The notes beneath the pieces were generated by a model. The model was not told the origin of the DNA. It was given only the letters and a program-made list of their open reading frames with translations, and made no database searches. Shown piece after piece: positions 46,051 through 58,657 of a stretch of 64,000 nucleotides of DNA. Source of the stretch: Cordylochernes scorpioides (taxonomy: Eukaryota > Arthropoda > Arachnida > Pseudoscorpiones > Chernetidae); contig CP092868.1 in the NCBI GenBank assembly GCA_030710605.1, forward strand, positions 29,770,011-29,834,010, given 5' to 3'. The position numbers and the translations under genes were made by a program. Within the stretch, counting starts at the first letter, position 1, and each line of letters opens with the position of its first letter.

Positions 46051-46954
46051 CAAGTTAAAGAGAAACTGGCTTGACATGACCCTCTGCATATATGCTGAAC
46101 AATATTGTTACATTATCTGGTACCTTTTCATCCAGATGTTCAAGATTTGGTGTTACACATTGAAAACAAGCCTCTGTAATGCCACGGCCTCTGAGTAGAG
46201 GAGGAATGTTCTTTATATGGATATTATTATGAATTGAATCATTGAAGTCTTCTTTGATCTTGTTAGAGAAGCAGAATTTAATCTCTATGATGTCAAAATA
46301 ATAAGAAATTGTAATAATATCTTGCGCATATGATGCATCTTTCAAACGCGAGGACATGAAATTTGTCTCACCGTTCAAGCTTTTATGATCCTTGCTAACG
46401 CATTCTTTGTGAAATACTCAGAATGTATACCATATCTATGTTTATTTGAATATTTTATTGGATAAACATTGCCTTTTGCGCCAAATTGAAATGTTCAGCA
46501 TTAAAATAAGTTTTCAAATGTTCGTGAAATTTGTATGATACATAGTGTTCCATTCATCAAAAGGAAAGAAGAAATTTGAAGCCGTTTTGAAACTCTAATT
46601 TCAACCAACCTTCCTTAAATCTTTATATTATGCTGAAAGATCCTAGACTTGTGATATCAAAAGAAAATATTGCTTCATCTTCACTCTGCCAAATCAAGAT
46701 GTTATGAAATGTTGCATTTTTTTCTCACAAATAAATTCCATTTGAATTTTATAGACCAATACCATTTCAATAACGAACAAGATTCTTTTATGAATTCTCA
46801 TCTATCTGATCTCTCTTGTGAACTTTCAAATTTCTTAAATAGGATCGGCGAGCGTGCTGCCTCGTGAAATGCAACATGAAATCTCGCCCAGATATTAACA
46901 TCTTACCTAAAATCTGAACAATTATTCAAATGTTCAGATCAGCATTTTATAACG

Positions 46955-48172
46955 CTTTCTCGCATTCAAAGTTCACCCTATCAAGGAATGTCCCAATCAA
47001 CTAATTATGTAACTCATGCTCGCACACAAAGTTCATCCTATCAAGGGAAATGTCCCAATCAACTTATTATGTGACCCTTGTTCGCATACAAAGTTCATCC
47101 TATCAAGGAATGACCCAATCAACTTATTATGTAACGCTTGCTCGCACACAAAGTTCATCCTATCAAGGAATGATCCAATCAACTTATTATGTAACCTTTT
47201 CACGCATTAAAAGTTCATCCTATCAAGGGGAATGCCCCAATCAACTTATTATGTAACCCTTGCTCGCATACCAAGTTCATCCTATCAAGGAATGTCCCAA
47301 TCAACTTATTATGTAGCGCTTGCTCGCATACCAAGTTCATTCTATCAATGAATGTCCTAATCACCTTATTATATAACGCTTGCTCGTATACAAAGTTCAT
47401 TCTATCAAGGAATGTCCCAATCAACTTATTATGTAGCGCTTGCTCGCATACAAAGTTCATCCTATCAAGGAATGTCCCAATCAACTTATTATGTAGCGCT
47501 TGCTCGCATACAAAGTTCATCCTATCACGAAATGTCCCAATCAACTCATTATGTAACGCTTGCTCGCATACAAAGTTCATCCTATCAAGGAATGTCCCAA
47601 TCAACTTATTATGTAACGCTTGTTCGCATACAAAGTTCATCCTATCAAGGAATGTCCCAATCAACTTATTATGTAACGCTTGCTCGCACACAAAGTTCAT
47701 CCTATCAAGGAATGTCCCTATCAACTTATTATGTAGCGCTTGCTCGCATACCAAGTTCATCCTATCAAGGAATGTCCCAATCAACTTATTATGTAGCGCT
47801 TGCTCGCATACCAAGTTCATTCTATCAATGAATGTCCTAATCACCTTATTATATAACGCTTGCTCATATACAAAATTCATTCTATCAAGGAATGTCCCAA
47901 TCAACTTATTATGTAGCGCTTGCTCGCATACAAAGTTCATCCTATCAAGGAATGTCCCAATCAACTTATTATGTAGCGCTTGCTCGCATACAAAGTTCAT
48001 CCTATCACGAAATGTCCCAATCAACTCATTATGTAACGCTTGCTCGCATACAAAGTTCATCCTATCAAGGAATGTCCCAATCAACTTATTATGTAACGCT
48101 TGCTCGCATACAAAGTTCATCCTATCAAGGAATGTCCCAATCAACTTATTATGTAACGCTTGCTCACATAAT
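46955..48172. repeat. 60-bp minisatellite, about 20 copies with higher-order repeat
   Basis: Same monomer as 20820. A marker monomer ('ttctatcaatgaatgtcc') recurs 480 bp apart (47340, 47820), showing an eight-monomer duplication. Long frames on both strands follow from the period. Confidence 0.95.
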
Positions 48173-49561
48173 TCTCAATGCCCCATAAGCTGCAAATTAC
48201 CATATGACTATGAATGCCATGATCCCAATGTCGCTTATGATCTTCCAAACCCTATAATTCTATGAATATTATAATCCAAATAATTCTCAATTTCCCCATA
48301 TGCTGCCAAGTACCATATTGCTATGAATGTCATCAGCCCAATTTCGGTTATGAGCTTTCAAGCCCCATATTTCTATGATTATCATAATCAAATAATTTTA
48401 AATGCCCCCATAAGCTGCCGAGTTCCATATTGCTATAATGATCTTAATCCAAAAATTATCAATGCCCCCCATAAGCGACAAATACCATATTAATATGAAT
48501 GCCATGATCTCAATGCTGCTATATTGCTATGAATATCACAATCCAAAGAATTCTTAATTCCCTCTTAAACTGCCAAATTCCATATTAATTACTATGAATG
48601 TCATGATCCCAAAAATATTCTTCAATGCCAGTCATAAGCTACCATAACCCAAAAATTATTCAATACCCTCCCTTCCCTCTATAAGTTTTCAATATGATTA
48701 ACATGGAGACAAAGAATTCTACAATGTTCCATAAACCTTAAATTTCCATTTCCTATGAATTTCATAATCTTAGCATTCTTCAATGGCAAGTAGAAGCTAC
48801 TAAGCCAATAATTGCTCTGAATAACATAATCCAAAAAAGGTCTTTAATGCCCCATAGAAGTTGCCAAGTACTATATTACTCTAAGTGCCATGGACCAAAC
48901 ATTCTTCAATATCTCCATAATCTTCTAAGTTTCATTCTTATGAAGGTCATGATCTCCGAATTCTGAAACTCATGGCTTCAGTCTTCACCAATGACCGCCA
49001 TTAGATTCCAATCCCCACATTCTATGAATATATAACACCACTATTTATCAATAATGTTAAAATTATAAAATAAATAACTTTTTATTTACTGGCCGAAGTA
49101 TCTTCAATTATAAGAACTATGAATGCTGGTCAGGCAACCTCTATCTTCACAATAATATTTATCAAAACTTGTATCAGTTATCAAAACCCATAATACCATG
49201 AATATCATGTTTCTAGTATTCTCCAATGTCCGTCATCAAATGATCCTAGTATTCTGCAATCCCTGCTATTGATCTAAACAATATCTCGCTCAACAATGTC
49301 TACAATTGAATCTAATCATCTACTTTATCATTGACACCTATTTTCAAACAAGAAGAAGCCATTAGCTCTGTCATTCCTAATGGATCCTTATTGAATGATA
49401 CTGAAAAAAAAACTGAATTCTCCCATCACCTCTCTCATTTTGATGCCATAAAAATTCTAAATCAAGAAAACTGCCGGCGAAAATAAAACCAAGAATCTTT
49501 GTATGAAAAATAAATTGTTAGAATATATTTACAAATGTTTTCAAAACTTTTTGTTTTTATG
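48173..49561. repeat. Degenerate ~60-bp satellite and AT-rich spacer
   Basis: Counterpart of 21416-23389, shortened by several deletions. No gene seen. Confidence 0.6.
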
Positions 49562-49571
49562 TATAACCATT

Positions 49572-49640
49572 AACGATACAGAGAAGAATAGCATGGCCCT
49601 GCGCAAGGATGACACGTAAAATCGTGAAGCGTTCCATATT
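49572..49640 (+). pseudogene. U6 snRNA retro-fragment
   Basis: Matches U6 from AACGATACAGAGA (ACAGAGA box) through AGCATGG (catalytic AGC) and GCGCAAGGATGACACG to GTGAAGCGTTCCATATT. The first ~30 nt of U6 are missing, so it is not a gene. A 10-bp duplication TATAACCATT (49562-49571, 49641-49650) marks LINE-mediated insertion, at the same target as the LINE at 23403. Confidence 0.93.
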
Positions 49641-50732
49641 TATAACCATTGACATTTAACAACAACCCTGCATAGATTTTTTTTCTAAATAAGGCTTTGT
49701 CGTAGAATATTTTGACCAAGTCCATTCCAACATTCCCTAGATCACCCAGCGTCACCAGTTATCTAGATCTAATATATGTTTTCAGCAAGCAAAAACACAG
49801 CAGCAACAAAACCACAAATATCTGTGGGTTTCAAGTATAGGGATTTTGCAGGGACATGCGAAAAGCAGTTGTCTTCCTCTTTTGGTCCAGTTATCGACGT
49901 GTTGAAGCTGAGGTATAACTCATGGTTATATTCTATTTCAGCCACACGGATCTTGAGTCACTTGGATTCAAAAACGATGCGTCATTGTGGGCTAATAGCA
50001 CAAATCTGATTGCCTATCTTTAAGGCAAACCCATGTTCGTCCATATAATAAGAATTTTTGATATTTCTAAATACGTCATATACAACTTAAGGAATTTTTA
50101 TTTTAATAAGGATATGATGCAGAAAAAGAGCTCTACTTAATTTTAACGACTCAAATATAATGTATAACTCTGTACACATTCTTTCTCTGACATTATTTAT
50201 TATAATTTTATGTAGCTAATTATTCAATGTGTAGCGTCAAAAAAAATCTTGTTTTATTAATGCCTCGTTTAGTGGTACAAACCTCCTTTCATTTTTCATG
50301 CCAGGTACTTTTTATAGGAGATTCTGTTGCAGGTATTGCGTTATTTGACATAGGGTGTCTTGAGAACAATAATTTTCTTCTTTTTTACCCATTTTAGGCC
50401 TTTTGTTTTTCTTCCCTTATTGATACGGTTAATGGTGGAAACTAGTATTCTCATTTTTGTAATAAGTAAAAATAGAAGGTAAAATATCAAATTAATGTGA
50501 ATAAAGAGTCAGATGTATTTTTAAAGTTTATTAATATCGGGTATAACTTCTTTAAAAAAGCAGTGGTAAATCACGTTCAGTTCAATGCAATTGATATATT
50601 TTCTTCAAATCGATTACAGAACTAAAAACACGATAACTCAGTTAAGAAGTTGGAAATGGAATTAAATATTTCTGTCCTATGTCCCATAACTCCAGGTTGT
50701 AGTGCCTCCATTGATATATCGCACCTTGTCGG

Positions 50733-50911
50733 TACAGTAAAACCTCCATGAGAGGACACTCACGCTAGAGGACACCTCTCTACAAAGGACAGTTTTCATT
50801 GTCAAAATTACCATATTTGCTATGTAACAACTCTTCGGTAAGAAGACAGCTCTCCATAAAGGACATTTTTGATCTGCAATTAGGTTTCCTTTATAGAGAG
50901 GTTTTACTGTA
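50733..50911. mobile_element. pogo-like MITE
   Basis: Homologue of 24934-25112. Confidence 0.84.
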
Positions 50912-51294
50912 TTGAATTCTGAAGCCAGAATTCTTGAGTTCTACTTGAGTTTTTCATTTAATGTGATTTGTAGGAATTCCACTTCTAAGTGTGATTAGAA
51001 AAACTCTTCTGTGAGTGGTTGCATGTGAGAGTAGATCAAGAATCCAATTTGGAACATTCATGTTTAAAATTCCTTTGAATCGCACTAATCCTAATGTTGG
51101 GGCGGCAGTATATAAATAAGAGCCATCTATCCCTAGATTGTATGTAAACGCCTCCTGCAAATACTAGATAACTCAATAGTGCCTCTCTTGAAGACTTCAG
51201 AAATATCTTGAGAGCGCTACTTTGGGAACCACGCTTCTAAACAGTCCTTATTGTTAAAGCAACCTAAAATGAGGAAAAGAGAAAAGCCAAACAT

Positions 51295-51314
51295 GTCTCC
51301 GTGGCGCAATCGGC

Positions 51315-51351
<37 letters not shown>

Positions 51352-51368
51352 GAGCTCACCCGGGGACG
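51295..51368 (+). tRNA. tRNA-Asn(GUU), slightly damaged
   Basis: Full length; T-stem G53-C61 is G-T here (GAGCTCACC). Unit 3 counterpart of the relic at 532. Confidence 0.8.
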
Positions 51369-51656
51369 TTTTTTTATTTTTATATCTATTGATACTTAAT
51401 ATCTGATAAATAATTATCATTATAATTGCTCTTTTAACTCGAATCTTCATGTGAATAAGTTGATAATATGTAAATAATGAGCCAACTTTGCCTAGACTTT
51501 CTGAACGCCCCCAAATCCTTTCCAACTCACTATTGCCCCTCTTAAAGATTTCAAAGCCTCTAGAGAGTGGTTACTGTCCCCTTTTAGGCATCACGGTTCT
51601 CAGCAATTTGTATAGATGGAGGAACCTAAAGTTATGTAAAAAGAAATGCTTAACAT

Positions 51657-51713
<57 letters not shown>

Positions 51714-51730
51714 GAGCCCACCCGGGGACG
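51657..51730 (+). tRNA. tRNA-Asn(GUU)
   Basis: Canonical in every stem and box, D-loop GGTTA, long T-run. Counterpart of 883. Confidence 0.94.
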
Positions 51731-51765
51731 CTTTTTTTTTTTAAATATGTTATATATATTATTAA

Positions 51766-51946
51766 TACAGTAGATCTCCCTGTAAAGGACACCTAATTAC
51801 AAAGCCAAAGTGTCCTTTAGGGAGAGATGTAGTCTTAGCGGAGAGTTGCTGAATAGAAAAAAAAATGGTAATTTTGAAAATGAAAACTGTCCTTTGTAGA
51901 GAGGTGACCTCTAGCGCGGGTGTCCTCTCATGCAGGTTCTACTGTA
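51766..51946. mobile_element. pogo-like MITE
   Basis: Homologue of 27372-27552. Confidence 0.85.
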
Positions 51947-53383
51947 CTAAATAATGACTTTGTGTTTTCACTCAACCCACCATGTGTATAATATAGAGAA
52001 TTATCCTTATTTTTTAAAAATATATAAGCACTTTTCTTAAAAACGGTATATTTTTTAGAATATTTTAACTGACATTCAAAAGTTTCATAAATTTATCCTG
52101 GTAAGATGATGTTCTGCGCTCCAGGGGAACCAAGGTGTAAATATCTCTCTCATAAATTGTAACTTAAACACAGCTAAGGATTACCACATGTGAAAAGGAT
52201 GTGTACGGATTCTGCCCCACGGGGTCAAAAACATCCGTCACAGGGAAGTTGTTGGGCAAAGGAGATAATGGAATTATTGATTCCTTCCCTTGAACTAAAT
52301 CCAATGGAAAAATCGCACCGCCATTGAAGATCAGGACCTACCCATGAGCTGAGAAACTGTAAGAGAATTTTTAAAGAATGAAAAATACATTTTTTTTTTA
52401 TATCTTTCATAACTGATAACAACTCCGCCTTGCCGGTCCCAAGCCCGTATGAAAAAGGAGGAAGGGCAGCAGTAACAAGCTCACTAAAAACCTGGGCTCA
52501 ACTGGTGCGGCTGATAGTACCCTGTAAGGTCTCCTAATCCAGAGATACAGGATGAGCAGCGTTTGTACTCCATGTTAGGAGCTGCTGCACTTGGCGTCTG
52601 TTCCTCATGTCAGAAGCGGCCATTTATTTTGGAACTAAGTCGGCCTGTTACTGAGTAGTGCTCCCAGTCTTAATGACAAAGGCACACGCATTCTACTTCA
52701 CCAAGTCATGATAGTTGTCAAGAACATGACTGATAACTTCCTATAACAATCATTACCTTATCTACATATCCCGAGTACAAGTGATATAGGCCAATGATAA
52801 GTCTGGTTGGTAGTAGCGACTACCTTTTACTGTAAGTTGCACTACATGTCTACCTATGTATAAAACAGTTCACTTTTTGTGTACACAACTATGCCAGTTT
52901 GAATACTTGCACTCTCACTGATTTGATTGAACTTGTACAAGAATGGAAGGATACTATTGAAGCAAGTAAAAAAGAGCTCATTGCGGGATTCGATCCCGGG
53001 TCGTGTTTATTGAAAATTGACGTTATATTCCATTCCTCCAACAACCCCCTACGACCACCATTGTAAAATAAAAATTACATAATAAACCTCCAATAAGAGA
53101 CTACCTCCATGAAAGACCAGATGTATCTATGGTTTTTAGAAGATCTACCATGAGGAGTTATAGCAATACATGCAGTATATAACTTCGATTTAACGTGCCT
53201 ATTCTATGGTCAAATGTAAATATTCAGAGATATAAAGGAAATTAATCAGGTCAAAATAAACCAAAAACTACCTAGTTTTACTATTTAAATGTAATGGATA
53301 TCAATAAAAAGAGTATAATGATGTTTCAAAACAAGTGTATATATACATTTTTTCAGTTCTAAATAATTCTGCATATTACATAT

Positions 53384-53824
53384 ATCTTTTATTTATTTCA
53401 ACACACAAAACGCGATATCCCGGCTAGGGATAATTGGGTCGATTTACATTTTCTAAACAGAAACAGTTATAAACATATTATACAAGAAAGTAATCAAAAA
53501 TAAAAGAGAAACAATAATATATATAGAAAGAAAATCATAAATATGTTTACAAAAGTAGTTAAATCTATGATAATTCTTTCTGCTATTTACAAATTGATAT
53601 AGATCTACAACATTGTTTATTGTCTGTTGTCTAGCGGTAGAGTGGACATTCCAACAGTAGATGTCTCGAGTCCTGGATTTCCTCACCACAGTGACAGCTA
53701 GAGTCCTCAACCGCTCCAATTGTTGATAAAAATCCCTTAAAATTTCCGTGGTTCGTTGTAAACTGGGTATTATAAAAATTGGAACGGAAAAATGTTGGAA
53801 TTCAAAACGGGAAAAAGCTTTGGA
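53384..53824 (-). mobile_element. LINE 3' end (family A)
   Basis: Same insertion as 2610-3073; flanks ATATTACATAT and ATGTTACATAT. Encodes the truncated reverse-transcriptase end on the minus strand. Confidence 0.83.
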
Positions 53825-53929
53825 ATGTTACATATGGAGATTTGAGTAAAGAGAAACTATTTATCATTTAAGAAAAAGGAATCTTCTAACATCATTTTTT
53901 ATTAAAATTTTAGAAGTATAAAAAAAAAA

Positions 53930-54003
53930 CGTTCCCGGGTGGGCTCGAACCACCAACTTTTCGGTTAACAGCCGAACGCGCTAGCCGATTGCGCCACGGA
54001 GAC
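53930..54003 (-). tRNA. tRNA-Asn(GUU), acceptor mismatch
   Basis: One mismatch in the acceptor stem (GGGAAC) and a variable-loop change; otherwise as 3179. Perhaps weak or inactive. Confidence 0.7.
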
Positions 54004-54290
54004 ATGCTTTACATGTTTCTCTTTTCATAACTTTAGGTTCCTTTATAAATACTAACTGTTAAAAACCGTGATCCAAAAGAGGGGAGAGTATCGCTCATTT
54101 TAGGCTTTGAAATCGTCAAGAGGGGCACTAGTGAGTTGGAAAGGATTTGGGGGCGTTCAGGAAGTCTAGGGATAGTTGGCTCTTTATTTACATACTGCCA
54201 ACTTATTTACATGAAGAATTGAGTTAAAAGAGCAATTATAAGGATAATTATTTATCAGATATAAGTATCAATAGATATTTTTTAAAAAAA

Positions 54291-54307
54291 CGTCCCCGGG
54301 TGGGCTC

Positions 54308-54344
<37 letters not shown>

Positions 54345-54364
54345 GCCGATTGCGCCACGAAGAC
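54291..54364 (-). tRNA. tRNA-Asn(GUU)
   Basis: Full length; the acceptor has one extra G-T wobble (GTCTTCG). Counterpart of the deleted copy at 3550. Confidence 0.86.
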
Positions 54365-55284
54365 ATGTTTCCTTTTCATAATTTTAGGTTCTTTTACCAA
54401 TAATAATTTTTTAGAACCATGATTCCTAAAGGAGACAGTATCGCTTTCCAGAGAGATCTAAAGTCTTCAAGGGGTGCACAAAATGAGTTCAGAGATATTT
54501 AAGGGAGGCGTTCAGGCAATCTATGGATCTGTGGCTTATTTACATACTGCAAACATATGTTAGATAATTGTAGAGGCATTTTGGTATTCCCTGTGGACAC
54601 ACACAAGCAGAGCTCCCAGAAAAGAATAAAGAAAAGGCATTGAAGCTTTTGTAATGTAGACATGGAGAAAGCCACTTATAGACAATTTACAATTAAAATA
54701 ATGTTTTGACATTTTGTCAATATATGCAAAGTGCACAGTCTGCACTATTTAAAAAAAAAGATAATTATATATATATGCATCACATACTATGTACAAATAA
54801 CATGGCGCCTCTGCCAGCGCTGCAGAGTTTGGTGGAAAATCACCAGCGGGTCTCCAGCGACACCACGCATTTCGCAATCTACGAAGAATACGCCAATAAG
54901 CCACTTATAGAGAAAGAGTATCATGGACACATATAAAAGAACAAATTAACAATATCGAATGAAATTAAGCCTGGTATAGATCGCTAGAATCCCAAATAAA
55001 TAAATAAAGACTGACCTACTTTGAACACTTAATGAGAACAAATGGTTTAGAAAAGATGTTGACATTAGGAAATATTGATGGAAGAGAGGAAGACTTGTAA
55101 TGAGCTGGCTAGAAGGGGTCAAGAAAGCTGCCGGTAGATGAGCTGCATTGATCGTCACTAACAGTTCAAAGTGGAGAATATTTCTCCATATAGTCACCTA
55201 AAGTCGAACTCAACTTGATAAAACATAAAATCAACAACAAATGATACACATAAAGGATTGAGAAAAAGTAACTATATAATCATT

Positions 55285-55692
55285 GTGAAAAAATAGTACA
55301 AAAGTGAAATTATACTGGGATCAGGTGTATAAATTAAGAAAAGGGCATCTGTAACTTTTAGTTGAACGATCAGGAGATGCCTTTTTACTAATTTATCCAC
55401 CTACAATTTCACTTTTTACTATTTTTACATTGCTTAGCGTTCTCACGTACTTCTGGCCTTAACTACCCGTTTCGCGATTTTTCAGGAGCCCAGCTTTTTT
55501 TGGTACAGCTTGCGCCACCTTGATGAGAGCCAACAGCCCGAAACGCGTATGAGGTTAGCTTTTCTTGATTAATCAAGAATGGGTATTTGGCCAATTTTGG
55601 AATAATTAAAATAAACGAATAGTTTATATTTATTCCGAAAGATGGCGCAAGCCATCAGCAACTTTTAGTTGCACGATGTGCCTTTTTCTTAA
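55285..55692 (+). mobile_element. Hammerhead-bearing retroelement copy
   Basis: Homologue of 31520-31935 with a decayed ribozyme (55515-55554: TTGATGA instead of CTGATGA, broken stem I). Confidence 0.7.
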
Positions 55693-55727
55693 TATATATT
55701 CATTAAAAGTCTAGTTTAAAAAAAAAA

Positions 55728-55744
55728 CGTCCCCAGGTGGGCTC

Positions 55745-55779
<35 letters not shown>

Positions 55780-55801
55780 AAGCCGATTGCGCCACGGAGA
55801 C
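55728..55801 (-). tRNA. tRNA-Asn(GUU), A21 changed
   Basis: Stems pair (one G-T in the acceptor), but D-loop A21 is T. Counterpart of 5021 and 31971. Confidence 0.75.
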
Positions 55802-56227
55802 ATGAATGGCTTTCCTCTTTTCTTCATTTTAGGTTAGTTTATAGCTGAGATTACTAAAGAGGGCAATACTGCTCTTTCAGAAATTCAAGGGAAGTGAGAA
55901 CACACTAGTGAGTTCTGAAGTATTTGGGGGGTGTTCAGGCAGTCTAGGGAGTAGTGGCTCTTTATTTACATACTGTTGTTGTTGATGTCATGTTCAATGA
56001 AGAGCCTCAGATGTCCCCGTGCATCTCTGTCACAGCAGCAGCAATGTCTAGTATATTGGCTTTGCTCTTCATTGGAAAATGGGTGCCGTTGCCACGTTAG
56101 TCGCCTTGGAAACGAACCAGAACGACAACATTTAAAAGTTCTCCGTGATGGTCTCAAAGTGCGAATCAAAGATATTCTAAACAAAAATGTACAAAATTTT
56201 CAACCAAGAAAATGTAAAATAACAAAG

Positions 56228-56391
56228 TACAGTAGAACCTCCCTGTAAAGGACACCTAATTGCAAAGCCAGAGTGTCCTTTAGGGAGAAGTGTCCTCTTA
56301 CCGGAGATTTGCTAAATTGTATAAATGGTAATTTTGTAAATGAAAACTGTCCTTTGTAGAGAGGTGTCCGCTAAAAGGAGGTTCTACTGTA
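56228..56391. mobile_element. pogo-like MITE
   Basis: Homologue of 5397-5563. Confidence 0.87.
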
Positions 56392-56833
56392 CTAGACTAA
56401 TTTATTTTTCATTGTCAGTCATAAAAAAATTGTTGTGATAATATTGATTCATCATGTTTTATGGGCAAAAACAAGATTTTTTTCACAGCGAAACATTCAC
56501 TCGAGAAGCATATATAAATAAAGAAGGTTCAAAGAGCACTTCACTCTTTTCCAGTAAAACCTCATAATTCATAAATTTAACAATTATGTGTATAGAGGAA
56601 GTTCCAGTTTAAAATATAGGCTATTAAAATTAAACCAATAACTAAATTACATATTTAGTGATAGAAAAATGATGGTTATATCTTTAAGGAATTAGATTCT
56701 AGGATTTTTGGAAATAGCAAAATATCGGAATAATTTACTTATTTTAGGATGATAAGAAAATGGAATGCTAATATTGTTACATTTATATTGTTAATAATAT
56801 GTATTCATAATACAATATAATGCGGCTTATGAT

Positions 56834-57156
56834 TGTAGAACGATGTTTGACAATTATCCTGCAAATGTTTCTTTTGAACGAAAAATCGATATTTATTTTA
56901 AGGATAAATAACGATTATTTCTAACCTCAGAGATGAAGTATGATAGGATGAATTGTGAAGAGTAATGATGAACGGAAAAATAAAAGTGTCCAGGGATGGG
57001 AATTCTATTTTTCCGTTCATCATTACTCTTCACAATTCATCCTTCCATACTTCATCCCTAATGATAGAAATAATCGTTATTTCTTCTTAAAATAAATTTC
57101 GATTTTTCGTTCAAAAGAAACACATGCGGGATAATTGTCAAACGTCGTTCTACAAT
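56834..57156. repeat. Foldback element
   Basis: Arms of about 140 bp around a spacer with 'gtgtccagggatggg', the SINE head end in reverse. Occupies the place of the single SINE-like element of unit 1 (6525). Confidence 0.82.
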
Positions 57157-57261
57157 ATGCATTCATATAATAATGTACTAAATCATTATCTAGTTCTGCG
57201 AACAGGACTAGAACGACATCCAGTTATAAGTCTTATTAAAGCTTTACCTTAAAAAGTTAAA

Positions 57262-57440
57262 TACAGTAGAACCTCCATGTAAAGAACACCTAATTGCAGA
57301 GCCAAAGTGTCCTTTAAGGAGAGGTGTCCTCTTACCGGAGAGTTGCTAAATTGTAAAAATAGTAATATTGCAAATGAAAACTGTCCTTTGTGGAGAGTTG
57401 TCAGTTAGCAGGGTGTCCGCTAAAGGGAGGTTCTACTGTA
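57262..57440. mobile_element. pogo-like MITE
   Basis: Homologue of 6883-7046. Confidence 0.87.
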
Positions 57441-57484
57441 TATTTTAACTCTAAATACTGTAATACAATATAATGCGGTTATGA

Positions 57485-57806
57485 TTATAGAACGATGTTT
57501 AAAGTTTTACCGAAAATGTTCCTTTTTATAGAACGAAAAATCGTAATTTATTTTAAGGAGAAATAATGACTATTCCTATCCTTAGGGATGAAGTATGAAA
57601 GGATGAATTGTGAAGAGTAATGATGAACGGAAATCCCTGGACACTTTTATTTTTCCGTTCATCATTACTCTTCACAATTCATCCTTTCATACTTTATCCC
57701 TAAGGATAGGAATAGTCGTTTTTTCTCCTTAACATAATTAAAATTACAGTTTATCGTTCTCTGTGTGTGTAAAACTTGCGGTAAAACTTGTTAAACGTCT
57801 TTCTAT
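57485..57806. repeat. Foldback element
   Basis: Homologue of 7093-7414. Confidence 0.83.
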
Positions 57807-57822
57807 AAAAATAGCCGCATTA

Positions 57823-58179
57823 TCTTCTATATATATAAAAATCAATGTTTGTATGTATGTTTGTTTGTATGTCTGGTATACAAATTCTCAGTAGTTCACT
57901 AATTCAAACCAAAATTTCCATACATAGGTAAAGAAATACGGGGAAGACGATAGGCTATTTTAAAAAGTATATATAAATCAATTATTAAAACTATATATTC
58001 AAATTATTCTACTTAGGTCACGAACAGCGCCCTCTATCAAAGATTAAATTATGCTGATGAAAACAAATAGATAATGCTAATAACAAACAATTATTTAAAA
58101 AATATTTTCTAAATATATATCACTCGGGTAGATATGCACACGGGTCAATCCCGGGGCGAAGCCCGGGTCACCCGTCTAG
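57823..58179 (+). mobile_element. Non-autonomous Helitron, private to unit 3
   Basis: Begins TCTTCTATATATATAAAA after an A, ends CGTCTAG before a T; a GC-rich hairpin (CCCGGG-GCGAAG-CCCGGG) stands about 11 bp before the end. 357 bp, no coding capacity. Its 3' hairpin is close to that of 35035. Confidence 0.9.
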
Positions 58180-58550
58180 TTGTATTATATATGAATCATA
58201 CATGAAATTATTTTAAATCAAATTCTATTAGGCGTCAAAATGTTTCTGTATACCACTTACTGACAATCCAAGACGCTAAAAGAGTAGTTAAAAAGACTAA
58301 GAGAAGCCAAGAATGAAGTCATCAGAAAAACACGTGGTTATCTACATTTTTCGTACTGTAAAAAGAAACATTTGTGGTAAAACTTATTAAACATCGTTCT
58401 AAATATTGTAAATTAATGTTAAAAACTGATTACAATACGATCTAATGATTCACATAATTCTTTTATCTATTCTCACACAATATACAATGAATGCTACCCT
58501 ATATTCTCGTTTTTTTAATCCCTATAAAAGCGTTTTATATATATTTGACT

Positions 58551-58657
58551 TTAAGTAAAAAGGCATATATTGGATCAAAATATCAATTATTTGATGCCTT
58601 TTTATATATGCCTTTTTACTTAAAGATTTATTTATGGATTGCTCTATTTTCAAAAAA
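58551..58657. mobile_element. 107-bp hairpin insertion, private to unit 3
   Basis: Flanked by a 12-bp duplication ATATATTTGACT (58539-58550, 58658-58669). Inner hairpin 'taagtaaaaaggcatatat' / 'atatatgcctttttactta'. Empty in units 1 and 2. Confidence 0.82.

Larger units (their letters stand above)
25329..51118 (+). repeat. Segmental duplication, unit 2
   Basis: Complete unit, collinear with unit 1. Private changes include a 1.4 kb hammerhead-element insertion (25431-26831), fusion of two tRNA-Asn genes into one (27265), a Helitron (35035-35532), a tRNA-derived SINE (33694-33986), a pogo-like MITE (40537), an expanded 60-bp array and a U6 fragment (49572). Confidence 0.93.

Noticed and set aside
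51119..51126. Deletion of ~355 bp in unit 3 by recombination at an AGCCAT microhomology.
   Set aside because: The missing segment has TGTCG...CGACA ends and a GCCAT duplication, and unit 3 shows the uninterrupted tRNA upstream module, so units 1 and 2 gained a solo LTR instead.
52985..53005. B-box-like 'gggattcgatccc' as a tRNA gene or SINE.
   Set aside because: No A box, no cloverleaf, and the homologous sites in units 1 and 2 lack the motif.
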